A stretch of 64,000 nt of DNA from Paenibacillus sp. Soil522 (GCF_001428245.1 NZ_LMRV01000031.1:40666-104665); one strand, 5' to 3'; counted from the stretch's first letter, positions 28,675 to 38,254 are shown. Notes: generated by a model not told the origin, from the letters alone. Program-made: numbers and translations.

Positions 28675-31600
28675 ATGAAATCATTAAAGAAATTTACAGC
28701 AACATTTCTCACTTGCACATTATGTTTTGGTCTATTCGGAAGTGCTGTGAGCGCCGAAATGGCTAGTGAAGAGAATAAGCAGATCGATGCATTCGTTACC
28801 ATCGATGCCTCAGTTAAGTATCAGAAGATCGACAACTTCGGCGCATCCGACGCATGGTCAATGGAGCAGCTGGGAACCAACTGGACTGATGAAAATAAGG
28901 CACGCGTTGCCGACCTGCTCTTCTCAAGAGATAAGGGTATAGGTTTGTCCAGTTGGCGCTTCAACATTGGAGCGGGCTCGACGGAGACGGATGAAGCGAT
29001 TATAACGAATCCGTGGCGGCGCGCAGAAGCGTTTAAATCATCGGCAGACAGTGATTATGATTGGAGCAAGCAAGCGGGACAACAATGGTTTCTTGAGGCA
29101 GCTAAGGACCGGGGTGTCGATACGCTGATTGCCTTCGTCAATAGTCCGCCTGTCTGGATGACAAAGAACGGTCACGCACAGCCGGACTCCACTGTCGGTT
29201 CCACCAACTTGAAAGACGGATACGAAGACGATTTTGCTGCTTATATGACTGATGTACTGGAGCATTTTAAGTCAAAAGGCTTTGAATTCGACTATATAAG
29301 CCCGATTAATGAGCCTACTTGGGATTGGAATAAAGCCGGGCAGGAAGCCAATCGATATAATAACGAAGACATGAAAATTGTCATACTCGAGCTTTACCGG
29401 CAGCTTAAGGAAAGAGGCGCAACCGCTCAAATCAGCTCGCCTGACGGAGTGGAAATCACGGCTTTGCTTGATGATGAAGTCTATAAGAGCTTCGCGGACA
29501 AAGATCAATATTCAGGCGGCGCCAATAGTCTTGGGGTTGGCAAATATCGCGAATATATTAAGGATCTGCTTGGCGACCCGGAACTAAAGGAAGCGATTGG
29601 TAATAAAATTGCCTCCCATTCGTATTGGTCAGATTATAGTAACCCGGGAGACGACCGCCTTGGTAAGTTGAGAGACCTTCTGGCTGAGAACTTGAAGAAA
29701 TATGATTCTTCCGCTAAATATTGGATGTCTGAATATTGCATTCTCGGTTCCTATGGTCCTGGACGCGATCTAGGCATCGACCCCGCTCTTTATGTTGCCC
29801 GTACCATTCATTTCGATCTGACGCGGGCGAATGCCGCGGCATGGCAGTGGTGGACAGCTGTTTCCACTGAAGATTATAAGGATGGTTTGATTTACACGGA
29901 TTTTAAAACAGCGGGGGATGAGCAGAACATCCTCGCTTCGAAGATATTGTGGGGATTAGGCAATTACAGCAAATTCATACGTCCAGGCGCAGAGCGCATC
30001 GCACTTACCGGATTGGATGAACAAGCGCGGAGCGGATTGTTGGGCTCTGCCTACAAGGATGATAACGAAAAGACGGTAACGGCTGTATTCGTTAATGACA
30101 GTGAGGAAGATAAACGAATCAAGCTATCCGCTGCGGGATTGGATAAGAACGACGCTGTATACATGTTGAAGCCTTACGTTACCTCGGCCGATAAGGATTT
30201 GGCTAAAGGCCAGAATGTGTCTGTTCAGGCGGATGGAACGTTCGAAACGGTTATTCCTGCTCGTTCCGTTGTGACGTTATATGGAGATCTGGTGAAGGTG
30301 AACAAGAAGCCGGATGCCCCGGAAAACGTTCAAGTAAAACCAGCGAATAAAGGGCTGGAAATAGCATTTACAGCTCCAAAAGGCGCGTATGAATATGAAG
30401 TGGCATATGGGGAGAAAAAAGGCAATCGGGAGCGCAAAGTGACGGTGGCAGCTGATGATGTCATCACTCTTCAGAATTTGGAAAATGGAACGGAATACTA
30501 TGTTACCATTCGAGGAGGCAATAAGAATGGTTTTGGGCCTCCGTCCGAGCGGGCCTACGGAGTACCGGAAATGCAGGTCCCGAACGGAGTATCGGCCATT
30601 AGTACGGATGGCGGTTTTACGGTCAAGTATGACGCTGCAACCGGGGTTCCTGCGTATCAAGTTCGCTACGGATTGCAGCCGGGCAGTTATGATCAAAAAC
30701 AGGTAAGCGAAGCGCCGAACGGAGCCGTTCAAGTTGAAGGGTTGATAAATGGCGAAACCTACTATGGGATCGTGGAGGCGGTTGACGGCATACATGTCAG
30801 TCCTCCATCGGCTCCGTTTCAAATCATGCCCGATATTCCTGCACCCAAGAAAGTCATTGGCATTGCAGGCAATAACAAAGTACATCTTGAAGCGACTCCG
30901 GTAAATGGTGCATTAGGGTATATATTTCAAGTTGGTTCTGAAACACAAACCAGCACTACCGTGAAGAGTGATAAGAATGCAATAGAACTGGACGGCTTAA
31001 TCAATGGGGCGCCAATAACGGTTCGTGTATCTACTATTGGAATAGGCGGAAATGGTACCGGATTCTCGGAGGCGATAGTAACTCCGAAAGCTGAGGAAGT
31101 CCGGTTAGAGGACAACTTTGATAAGAGTGACATGACACGCTATCAACAGGACATTAGCAAATGGCTCATAGAGGACGGTTTGTTAAAACATGCTTCCGGT
31201 GCAGATAATCAAGGTGAAATCAGCTTAAATAGTCTGAAACTGATTGATGGTACAATAACAGCGATTGCAAAACACTCGACAGCAGGAGCGGATTGGGGTA
31301 TCGTTTTTCGCGGCGCCAGCTATGACAAAGGGTACATGTTCGGCTTCGAAAACGGCAATTTGTTCATTCGTAGAGACGGACAGAACTTGGCTCCCTCCAT
31401 TCCTTTCTCTGCGAAACTGGATGAGCTTTATAAACTTGAGGTTCGTCTAAAAGGGAAACAAATCCAGGCATTTTTAGACGGGGCACTGGTATTTGAAGTG
31501 ACGGATACAACCTACACAAGCGGACGTGTCGGTCTACATAGTTGGGCTGATGCGGAATTTGCTTACATTAAAATTGCCACCGAAGCGAATAGCATCATGA

Positions 31601-32355
31601 CTAAACCCGAAATTTATCAGGTGAAAGAAGGCGATCGGCAGGTTGCGCTGAAATACAGCGAAGTTGACGGCGCGGAATCCTATACGATCAAATATGCGGC
31701 GTTAACTGGAGATGACACTGCTCCGGTCGAACTGTCTGCAAATCCGGGTTCAACGATTGTAACCGGTTTAACTAACGGCGTTTCATATTCATTTACGGTG
31801 GTTGCCAAGCGAGGCTCAGAGGAAGCAATATCGGAACCGATTACAGCAACGACCATCGGAAACTCGGATAACGTTCTTTTCTATGTGGACGCTGGCGATG
31901 GAACGCCTTCCGTGCTTGAGGATGGCGAGAAGTTTGGCTCACTTCAGACGTTGGAGGAACAGCCGTATGGAAGTGACCCTATTACAGGTGTGAAATGGGG
32001 GTACGAAGCCGATGGCGGACTGACTTGGGCTCATACTTCACCTACTGAGGCTTACCAATCGATCCGTCAATACGACGGTAATGAGAACGGCAAGGGGCTT
32101 GCTTACCGTTTTCAATTACCGAATGGTACTTACAAGGTTAAGGTCGGGTTCTTTGATCCATGGAAAGCAAGCGATCGTAAGATGAATCTGACCATTAATG
32201 GCGAGACGAAACTGACTGATTATGTGATCGGTGATAAACAGGAAGAGAAAACATTTGATAGTATTAAAGTGAACAATGGAGAACTAATTGTTAAGGTCAT
32301 TAAGGCAGGCGGATCCAAACCGATGTTAAGCTACATCGTGGTGGAACAGCAATAG
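28675..32355 (+). CDS. Secreted multidomain GH30-family glycoside hydrolase
   Basis: A 1226-residue extracellular polysaccharide hydrolase. Signal peptide about 1-27. The GH30 catalytic barrel with its side beta-domain spans about 38-540: KIDNFGASDAWSMEQ, acid/base E213 in ISPINEPTWDW, nucleophile E353 in WMSEYCILG. Three fibronectin type III-like modules follow (about 545-810), then a LamG-like/DUF1080-type beta sandwich (about 815-980, DWGIVFRGASYDKGYMFGF), another FnIII (about 985-1060) and a C-terminal malectin-like carbohydrate module. Start ATG after AAGGGGG. Control by LacI operators and a cre site is visible. A beta-1,6-galactanase or xylan-type activity is possible; the exact substrate is not readable. 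Confidence 0.88.
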   Translation: MKSLKKFTATFLTCTLCFGLFGSAVSAEMASEENKQIDAFVTIDASVKYQKIDNFGASDAWSMEQLGTNWTDENKARVADLLFSRDKGIGLSSWRFNIGAGSTETDEAIITNPWRRAEAFKSSADSDYDWSKQAGQQWFLEAAKDRGVDTLIAFVNSPPVWMTKNGHAQPDSTVGSTNLKDGYEDDFAAYMTDVLEHFKSKGFEFDYISPINEPTWDWNKAGQEANRYNNEDMKIVILELYRQLKERGATAQISSPDGVEITALLDDEVYKSFADKDQYSGGANSLGVGKYREYIKDLLGDPELKEAIGNKIASHSYWSDYSNPGDDRLGKLRDLLAENLKKYDSSAKYWMSEYCILGSYGPGRDLGIDPALYVARTIHFDLTRANAAAWQWWTAVSTEDYKDGLIYTDFKTAGDEQNILASKILWGLGNYSKFIRPGAERIALTGLDEQARSGLLGSAYKDDNEKTVTAVFVNDSEEDKRIKLSAAGLDKNDAVYMLKPYVTSADKDLAKGQNVSVQADGTFETVIPARSVVTLYGDLVKVNKKPDAPENVQVKPANKGLEIAFTAPKGAYEYEVAYGEKKGNRERKVTVAADDVITLQNLENGTEYYVTIRGGNKNGFGPPSERAYGVPEMQVPNGVSAISTDGGFTVKYDAATGVPAYQVRYGLQPGSYDQKQVSEAPNGAVQVEGLINGETYYGIVEAVDGIHVSPPSAPFQIMPDIPAPKKVIGIAGNNKVHLEATPVNGALGYIFQVGSETQTSTTVKSDKNAIELDGLINGAPITVRVSTIGIGGNGTGFSEAIVTPKAEEVRLEDNFDKSDMTRYQQDISKWLIEDGLLKHASGADNQGEISLNSLKLIDGTITAIAKHSTAGADWGIVFRGASYDKGYMFGFENGNLFIRRDGQNLAPSIPFSAKLDELYKLEVRLKGKQIQAFLDGALVFEVTDTTYTSGRVGLHSWADAEFAYIKIATEANSIMTKPEIYQVKEGDRQVALKYSEVDGAESYTIKYAALTGDDTAPVELSANPGSTIVTGLTNGVSYSFTVVAKRGSEEAISEPITATTIGNSDNVLFYVDAGDGTPSVLEDGEKFGSLQTLEEQPYGSDPITGVKWGYEADGGLTWAHTSPTEAYQSIRQYDGNENGKGLAYRFQLPNGTYKVKVGFFDPWKASDRKMNLTINGETKLTDYVIGDKQEEKTFDSIKVNNGELIVKVIKAGGSKPMLSYIVVEQQ

Positions 32356-32378
32356 TTGGAGCTTGTCACCTAACAAGG

Positions 32379-32408
32379 GTCCCAAACCAAACGGTTTGGG
32401 ACTTTTTT
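32379..32408 (+). terminator. Intrinsic terminator of GH30 gene
   Basis: Perfect 10-base stem GTCCCAAACC / GGTTTGGGAC with a four-base loop, followed by six T. Confidence 0.88.
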
Positions 32409-32451
32409 GCGGTTTCTTTGCTCGAACATACGCGACGCGGCCTCACCTGAA

Positions 32452-33451
32452 CTAAAGCCCTGAGCGGAGCAGCAGCTGCGCAGTTTCCGCCGGATGCGAG
32501 ATCGGAAAGTGGTGACCGTGCGGGAGGAGTGCAGTAGAGATGGATTGATAGGCTGTAGGAATCGTATATGCGAGATCCTTCGTCCCCCACAGCATGCTGA
32601 TTTTACGTTTATCCCAGCTCTCCGGCCGAAGCCGGAAATGCTCGGCCGGCTCAAGGCTGCCAGCGTATCCGCTAAGGTAGCTCTGACCCGGGGCGAGCTA
32701 AGCTCGTTCTGCGCATAGACGGCGTAGCTGTGCGGGATCGCATTTGCATGCTCAAAGCAGCCTCGCGAGATGAGCTCCTTGCGCAGAATGTCATTCGTAA
32801 CCTGCGGCAAAAGCATACGATTAATGAGCCGGCTCTTGTAGCGGGACCCTGCCGGATGGAGCACCGGCTGCATCAGGAGGACGGCATGGATACATTCCGG
32901 TATTTGCTCCATGACCTTGGCTGCGAGCAATGCGCCATAGGAGTGGCCGATTAACGTGACCTGCTCCGGCTGCGATGCAATCGCCTCTATGATGGCATGG
33001 ACATGTCCTTCAATTACATTTGCTGCATGGTGATAAGGCGAACGTCCGAAGCCTGGCAGATCGGCGACCCAAACATGATGGCCCTTCAGCTCGTCGGCTA
33101 GAGGCAGAAGGCAGTCTGCTCCGCTGAAGATGCCGGGCAACAAAATAACGGGATTGCCGCCGCCCGTTTTCTCAAGTACAGCTAATGGCCCGCGTCTGCT
33201 GCGCTCGAAGCCCGAATGGCTCGACTGCCCGTGCGAAAGGCGAAAATCCAGATCGGCAACGACATGCGGAAGAACGGATGCATTTAGGGAGGCAGGAAGC
33301 GCGTGTTTTTGCTGAATATGCCGGGCAGCTTGCAGCGGAAAGGAGTCATTGACGATAAAGCTGAGCGACTGCTCGGGCCTTCGGCTGCAAGCCGCCTTAC
33401 AACCTGCAAGCCGATAAATCCTGTTCCGCCGGTAATGAATACATGTACCAT
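32452..33451 (-). pseudogene. Remnant of an SDR/epimerase-alpha/beta hydrolase fusion gene
   Basis: From ATG 33451 (GAGGAGG upstream) the frame encodes only the start of an NAD-dependent epimerase (MVHVFITGGTGFIGLQVVRR, the Rossmann motif), then loses homology near 33375. A second frame carries the hydrolase part: EQSLSFIVNDSFPLQAARH, VILLPGIFSGADCLLPLADE, nucleophile elbow LIGHSYGA, to TLAALSRP. A further shift of one base near 32645 is needed to reach the C-terminal part EHFRLRPESWDKRKISML and the catalytic His region LLPHGHHFPISHP, ending at TAG 32452. Most of the epimerase domain is deleted. It shares a TetR operator with the adjacent regulator. Confidence 0.75.
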
Positions 33452-33479
33452 AATAAATGTCCTCCTCAGGCTTAATGAA

Positions 33480-33499
33480 TTAGTACCGATTAGTACTAA
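33480..33499 (-). promoter_or_regulatory. TetR operator in promoter of the decayed fusion gene
   Basis: TTAGTAC, six bases, GTACTAA: a perfect inverted repeat in the short gap between the TetR gene and the decayed gene. It matches the site in the regulator's own promoter. Confidence 0.65.
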
Positions 33500-33513
33500 T
33501 ATGGTCAAAAAAA

Positions 33514-34095
33514 TTACTTTAGCATGGCAGCTAAAGCTTGAAGCGAATGCTGCAATATGGCCGGGTCCTGATTGGCATGCTGCAGGAACAGCCCGCCCTC
33601 GATCGTCGACAGAATTAAGGCCGCTGTCAGCTGCGGGGACAGGCTGCCGTTGATTTCTTTCCTCGCGATGCCTTGTTTGATGAGCTGCTCGAGTGTGATC
33701 TTTTGTCTGCTGAAAAAACGGCTGATTTGCTCGCGAATAGCGGCGGCTTCCTTCGGCGTATGGGTATAGAGCGTCAGGAAGGGACAGCCTCCGAGGCAGT
33801 CGGCGTCTTGCTCGATGAGCACCTGCATAAGCCTCATGAGCCGGTCCATGACCGGAAACTCGCTCTGAGCTGCAATGTGGGCAATGAGCGTATCGTATTG
33901 CTCGGTCATCCGCGCGATAATGGCGGACAACAGCTCCTCCTTGCTTTTGAAATAATAATAAATGTTCGTCTTGGATACTTTGCTTGCGGCGACAATGTCG
34001 TCCATGCTGGTAACGAGGTAGCCTTTGCTCAAAAACAGGCTGGCAGCCGTCTGGAGCGCGATCTCACGATTGGATATTTTTGTTTTAGCGTTCAT
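33514..34095 (-). CDS. TetR/AcrR-family repressor
   Basis: A 193-residue repressor. N-terminal DNA-binding domain: EIALQTAASLFLSKGYLVTSMDDIVAASKVSKTNIYYYFKSKEELL, with the usual helix-turn-helix; the C-terminal part is the ligand pocket (TetR_C YcdC-like group) with a CLGGCPF loop seen in quinone/thiol- or fatty acid-responsive members. The start is ATG 34095 after removing an 18-residue extension without a ribosome binding site. Two matching palindromes, one in its own promoter and one ahead of the decayed SDR-hydrolase gene, mark its regulon. The target gene being broken, the regulator may now control little else nearby. Confidence 0.85.
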   Translation of the reverse strand: MNAKTKISNREIALQTAASLFLSKGYLVTSMDDIVAASKVSKTNIYYYFKSKEELLSAIIARMTEQYDTLIAHIAAQSEFPVMDRLMRLMQVLIEQDADCLGGCPFLTLYTHTPKEAAAIREQISRFFSRQKITLEQLIKQGIARKEINGSLSPQLTAALILSTIEGGLFLQHANQDPAILQHSLQALAAMLK

Positions 34096-34096
34096 A

Positions 34097-34116
34097 TTGG
34101 TACTATATAGTACTAA
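34097..34116 (-). promoter_or_regulatory. TetR operator in its own promoter
   Basis: TTGGTAC, TATATA, GTACTAA: the same arms and six-base spacer as the site at 33480-33499. It lies directly ahead of the TetR start. Confidence 0.65.
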
Positions 34117-34148
34117 ATAATGAGCTGTCAATGGGCAGCCAAGGCACA

Positions 34149-34180
34149 CAAAACCCCCGATCCTGTTCGACCGGGGATTT
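34149..34180 (-). terminator. Hairpin terminator downstream of minus-strand GH43 block
   Basis: On the minus strand CCCCGGTC and GATCGGGG form a stem followed by GTTTTGTG. It lies between the unrecognised gene and the TetR gene. Confidence 0.55.
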
Positions 34181-34197
34181 TATCACAGATGCTTTTT

Positions 34198-34791
34198 CTA
34201 ATACAGGCCATGAACCTCCTCCCACCAGCCGAATGAAATGACGGCGGGGGCGGGGTGGTTCATAGAGCTGGTTAGCGTAAAGAGAATGGCATTGCCGGGA
34301 CCGATAATCCAGTGGCCGTCCTTCTCGCTCGACACGCTTGAGTAGGACGGAATGACCCGCGTGGATACGGGAATCGCCGCCAGCGCGGTTGTATCGAGAC
34401 TGCTGCCGAACTGGATTTGCCCCCGCGGAAGCGGCTGTGGATGAAACGACAGATTGGCGGATGAAACCTCATGCGACTGTTTGCCTTGCGTCGGCAAGCT
34501 GGAGCAGAAGCAAATTTGCGATACCAGCTTGTCGTTGGACAAATTACTGAGCACATACACGGCAAAGTAAAGATTAACGTCCGAATGAGAGGGATTGACG
34601 AGTGCCCCCCAAGTCCGGTTCGAATCGGTCGGATTCAGCTGATCCGTTTCGCCCAAAAAATATTTCCCCTGCAGCGATTTAATAAACGGATTCGTTAAAT
34701 CGACCACACTGGCAGGCACGTAGCCATACATCGCTTCACCGTCCTTCGCAACATGCTTATATTCCACCATATGATTGGAATCCGGGAACAT
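34198..34791 (-). CDS. Conserved-looking protein of unknown function
   Basis: A 197-residue protein I do not recognise. It has no signal peptide or membrane segment; the composition is Ser/Pro rich with many predicted beta strands (YFAVYVLSNLSN, HPQPLPRGQIQFG, WIIGPGNAILFTLTS, APAVISFGWWEEV), suggesting a beta-sandwich. The annotated ATG lacks a ribosome binding site. Remarkably its frame is the same as that of the GH43 gene: the GH43 TAG is followed by four sense codons and this ATG, so coupling or readthrough is possible. An internal ATG at 34770 is an alternative start. It is cotranscribed with the arabinanase gene. Confidence 0.6.
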   Translation of the reverse strand: MFPDSNHMVEYKHVAKDGEAMYGYVPASVVDLTNPFIKSLQGKYFLGETDQLNPTDSNRTWGALVNPSHSDVNLYFAVYVLSNLSNDKLVSQICFCSSLPTQGKQSHEVSSANLSFHPQPLPRGQIQFGSSLDTTALAAIPVSTRVIPSYSSVSSEKDGHWIIGPGNAILFTLTSSMNHPAPAVISFGWWEEVHGLY

Positions 34792-34803
34792 GACAGTGAT
34801 TGG

Positions 34804-36312
34804 CTACTCTTTTGAAACGTGACTGCCCCATATGGCAATCCCTTCTTTGGATAATGCGCTAAACGTCATGACATAGCTAAGCGTGCCTTCATTCCACTGG
34901 CGCAGCAGCGAGCCGTTGTATTGCGTTCCGTCGATCGTAAGACCGATCGTCGAAGCGCCGGTGTTTTTCCATGTGCCGCTCACGCTGCCGGTTATTTTGC
35001 CGTCTTTGCCAAGCGTGATCAGACTGGCTTGCTTAATACCGGCCGTAATATCCTTGCCGTGATTCACGTATTTATAGTCGCCGATGATTTGGTCCTCCGT
35101 TACGTTCCCGGCTGTCTCACCCGCATAACGATGCGGAGCGACGACGGGCCAGCCTTCGGAGTTCATCAGCATCTGATGAACTCTCACTTCATGGGCTTCG
35201 CCGCGGGAGGGGAAGCGAGTATGGAAGATGATAAACATTTTGCCGGAGTCCGGATCTATATACGTTGAATTATGGCCAGGCGACATGTACCCCGTTCCGA
35301 TATTCGCGATTTCCCCGTCTACATTGTCCATCTGGAAATTACCCATGAGTTTAACCCCGTAAGGCGCGATAGACACATCATCGAACAGCGTCCCGTAAGC
35401 GCCAAATGCGTCGATCATATCCTTGCCCTCGGCGTCGAGGAACGGACCGTCGGGATTTTTCGAGCGGGCGACGCGGATGTTATAGCCGCCGGCCGAGTCT
35501 AGTCCGCCATAGGACAGGAACAAATAATAATAGTCCGTTTCCTTGCTGTACATCATGTACGGCGCTTCAATGCGGCTGTGATTGTTGCCGAGCAGCCGCT
35601 TGCCGTAGCCTTGACCTTCATAAGGCAGTCCGGTGACCGGGTTCATTTTCATAATGAATATACCGCCTGAATACGAGCCGTACACCATCCAAAGAATACC
35701 GTCTTTATCATAAAATACATTCGGGTCGACTACGTTTGGATGCACGGTCGCATCATAGATCGTCCCGTCCTCGCTCAAATCATTCCACATGCCGGATTTC
35801 AAAATAATCCCTTTATTTTTATAAGGCCCTTCTGCCTTGTCGGCGACCGCATACCCAAGCACGGACCGCGGAGAGTCTCCCTTGCACATGCTGTAATACA
35901 TATAAAATTTGCCGTCCGGCAGTTTAATAACGTCTCCTGCCCAGAACGTATCTGTTTCCGCCCACGCAAATCCTTCGCTCATTTCCGTTAGTACGTCCGG
36001 TATAATCGGATTACCTTCGTAGACACTAGAGTTAAGCTGTTCCCAGGACATAAGATCCGCCGACTTCGCAGCAGCGAGATGCGATCCGAAAATGTAGAAG
36101 GTATCGCCGGCTTTAATGATAGACGGATCGTGGACGGAAGCGTTTGCGAAAACAGGCTCTTCAATTAAAACCGCTTCCGTTATAATGGTTTCAGCAGCGT
36201 TTGCAGGCGCAGCGCTTTCACCCGGAACGCGGCTTCCGGTATTATTGCCGCTGCATGCGCTCATGATAGACATGAAACATATGATCGTAAGTAAAATGGC
36301 AGATTTCTTCAA
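34804..36312 (-). CDS. Lipoprotein GH43 arabinan endo-1,5-alpha-L-arabinosidase
   Basis: Glycoside hydrolase of family 43 (arabinanase group), 502 residues, cell-surface lipoprotein with signal peptide ending MSAC. The five-bladed propeller starts with the catalytic base Asp in ASVHDPSIIK; DATVHPNVVDPNVFYDKDG and the Glu in SRIEAPYMMY supply the other catalytic acids, and the calcium-site histidine region is MSPGHNSTYIDP. A C-terminal GH43-associated beta domain (about 400-500) ends in GIAIWGSH. The start chosen is TTG 36312 after CTGGGGGG, directly ahead of the signal peptide; a frame from 36363 has no ribosome binding site. It should cut arabinan side chains of pectin, supplying the divergent importer block. 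Confidence 0.88.
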   Translation of the reverse strand: MKKSAILLTIICFMSIMSACSGNNTGSRVPGESAAPANAAETIITEAVLIEEPVFANASVHDPSIIKAGDTFYIFGSHLAAAKSADLMSWEQLNSSVYEGNPIIPDVLTEMSEGFAWAETDTFWAGDVIKLPDGKFYMYYSMCKGDSPRSVLGYAVADKAEGPYKNKGIILKSGMWNDLSEDGTIYDATVHPNVVDPNVFYDKDGILWMVYGSYSGGIFIMKMNPVTGLPYEGQGYGKRLLGNNHSRIEAPYMMYSKETDYYYLFLSYGGLDSAGGYNIRVARSKNPDGPFLDAEGKDMIDAFGAYGTLFDDVSIAPYGVKLMGNFQMDNVDGEIANIGTGYMSPGHNSTYIDPDSGKMFIIFHTRFPSRGEAHEVRVHQMLMNSEGWPVVAPHRYAGETAGNVTEDQIIGDYKYVNHGKDITAGIKQASLITLGKDGKITGSVSGTWKNTGASTIGLTIDGTQYNGSLLRQWNEGTLSYVMTFSALSKEGIAIWGSHVSKE

Positions 36313-36343
36313 TGCTGTGTGCCCCCCAGGTCTGTTTTTTAAA

Positions 36344-36379
36344 ATAATATATTTATTAATCAATTAACAAATATATTAT
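36344..36379. promoter_or_regulatory. AT-rich inverted repeat between GH43 and sensor kinase genes
   Basis: Perfect 11-base arms ATAATATATTT and AAATATATTAT with a 14-base spacer in the divergent region. A TATAAT at 36377-36382 could be a -10 box for the kinase. It may be a shared operator. Confidence 0.4.
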
Positions 36380-36428
36380 AATTTAAGAAAGCTATCTTCA
36401 CAACTACTCATTCAAAGGAGGGCAAATT

Positions 36429-38231
36429 TTGATATTTCGAACCATGCTGCGGTTTCTTTGGCGAAAATCGATTATTCGCAACATTTTATTCTCGTATTTG
36501 GGTATTAACCTGATTCTGTTGTTTTTGCTCGGCCTCGTATCGATAAAAGATTCGACGCACACGCTAAGGGAAGAGATTATAGCATCCCGTTACAAATTAA
36601 TGGAGCAGGCCGCGCGCGGCATTAACTTCAATGTAGAGGAAGCGAAGCGCCCGCTCGTCCAATTTGCGTCGCATGCCTCCGTCATCGCCCTTATGAACCC
36701 GGATCATACGTTAAGTCTGGAGGAGCGCATTCAGCATGAACGCAGCATTGCGGAGCTTTCAAAGGGAGTAACGGCGCTGCAAACCTTAATCAGTGACGTT
36801 CTTATGCTGGGGACGAACAAATATGTCAATAATCTGGACAACCGCAAGTCGCTGCAATGGAATTATCCTTTCTGGGAGCAGCCGTGGTATCTGAAGGCAG
36901 TTTCCTCAAGCGGGAGCAGAGGCTTTATACCGTTGTACCTGCATCAGCAAAACTATTATACAGAAGCGATGCTGTCCAAAATTAACAGCCAGACGTTCGC
37001 GATTTCACTGCCGGTAAGAGGCTACAGACAGCAGGTAATAGGTACTGTCATAGCTAATCTCGATCTCCAAAAAATTAACGGTTTGTTCGAGCTGAGCGCG
37101 GACCAGAACGGAGAGCATATTTTTATGCTGGATGAAAAGGATACGATTATCGTGCATCCTGAGCCTGGGAAAATAGGAAATCATCTTGTTTTTGAAGGGA
37201 TAGAAGCGATTCACTCCAGCGAATCCGGCAGTTTCGTCGCGACGATTGAAGGACAGGAAAGGCTGGTCATCTATCATCCTACGTCGATTAAGGGACTGCG
37301 AATCGTCTCCACCGTGCCGATGTCAGTGGTGTATGCGCAGGCTGATCCGCTTAAAGCCACTCTGGCGGGTATTTTATATTTATGCCTGCTGCTGAATACG
37401 CTCATTTCCATCATTATTACGGTCCGTATTTCGAGGCCCTTCACCCGGCTTCTGGTTACGCTTGATCGAATAGGGGAAGATAGTTTATTGGTCATTCCGA
37501 AAAATTATAAATACCGCGAATTGAACTTAATCGGCAATAAATTTAAAGAGCTGGTAGGACGAATCGAGCAGCTGGTAAAGCAAAATTATGTCGCCCAAAT
37601 CGCGCTCCGGGATGCTCAGCTGAAGACGCTCGAATCGCAAATCAACCCGCATTTTTTATTTAATACGCTGCAGCTGCTGCAGACGGAAATTGTTTGCGGC
37701 AATACGGAGGACTCCAATCATCTGGTACTCTCGCTCAGCAGCCTGCTCCGCTACTCGATGCAGAGGGATCAAGGGCAGGTTGAGCTTGCGGATGAGCTTC
37801 GAAATGCGAAGGACTATTTGTACATTATTAATAAAAAATACGACGACGGCATTCATATTACATTCGAAGTAGCCGATCCGGCGCTGCTGCGAAGCGGAAC
37901 CGTTAAGCTGATGCTGCAGCCGGTTATTGAAAATGCGATCGTTCATGCGTTTCAGGAAAATCCGCAATCCGCGCGTATCGGGATAAAGGTTGCGTCCATG
38001 CGCAGAGGCGTCTGTATTTCGGTAACCGATAACGGCATTGGAATGACGAGGGAGAGACGGCAGTGGCTGACAAGACGGCTTCGGGGGAAATCGGACAGCA
38101 CGGGCAGTATCGGATTAATTAACGTTGACCGGCGCATCAAGCTGACCTTCGGTCCGGCGTACGGGTTGTCCGTTCGCAGCAGGCACAAGGCGGGCACGAC
38201 CGTTTATATCGTGCTGCCAGGCTTACTATAA
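36429..38231 (+). CDS. YesM-type membrane sensor histidine kinase
   Basis: Two-component sensor of 600 residues. Membrane segments at about 17-39 and 315-337 flank an extracellular dCache-like sensor domain (about 40-310). HAMP linker about 335-390, then the LytS/YesM-type His kinase core with the phospho-acceptor His in QINPHFLFNTLQ, the N box VIENAIVHAF and the G box TDNGIGM, and GSIGLINVDRRI. The start is TTG with AAAGGAGGG seven bases upstream. Followed at 23 bases by its response regulator and then by a sugar importer, the usual arrangement for sensing extracellular oligosaccharides; the divergent GH43 gene suggests arabino-oligosaccharides. Confidence 0.9.
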   Translation: MIFRTMLRFLWRKSIIRNILFSYLGINLILLFLLGLVSIKDSTHTLREEIIASRYKLMEQAARGINFNVEEAKRPLVQFASHASVIALMNPDHTLSLEERIQHERSIAELSKGVTALQTLISDVLMLGTNKYVNNLDNRKSLQWNYPFWEQPWYLKAVSSSGSRGFIPLYLHQQNYYTEAMLSKINSQTFAISLPVRGYRQQVIGTVIANLDLQKINGLFELSADQNGEHIFMLDEKDTIIVHPEPGKIGNHLVFEGIEAIHSSESGSFVATIEGQERLVIYHPTSIKGLRIVSTVPMSVVYAQADPLKATLAGILYLCLLLNTLISIIITVRISRPFTRLLVTLDRIGEDSLLVIPKNYKYRELNLIGNKFKELVGRIEQLVKQNYVAQIALRDAQLKTLESQINPHFLFNTLQLLQTEIVCGNTEDSNHLVLSLSSLLRYSMQRDQGQVELADELRNAKDYLYIINKKYDDGIHITFEVADPALLRSGTVKLMLQPVIENAIVHAFQENPQSARIGIKVASMRRGVCISVTDNGIGMTRERRQWLTRRLRGKSDSTGSIGLINVDRRIKLTFGPAYGLSVRSRHKAGTTVYIVLPGLL

Positions 38232-38254
38232 AAAGAAAGAGAAGTGGTGAGGGG

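Noticed and set aside
28583..28678. 31-codon TTG-started frame overlapping the GH30 start
   Set aside because: The ribosome binding site is about 14 bases away and the frame merely ends in the GH30 start; no sign of selection can be seen.
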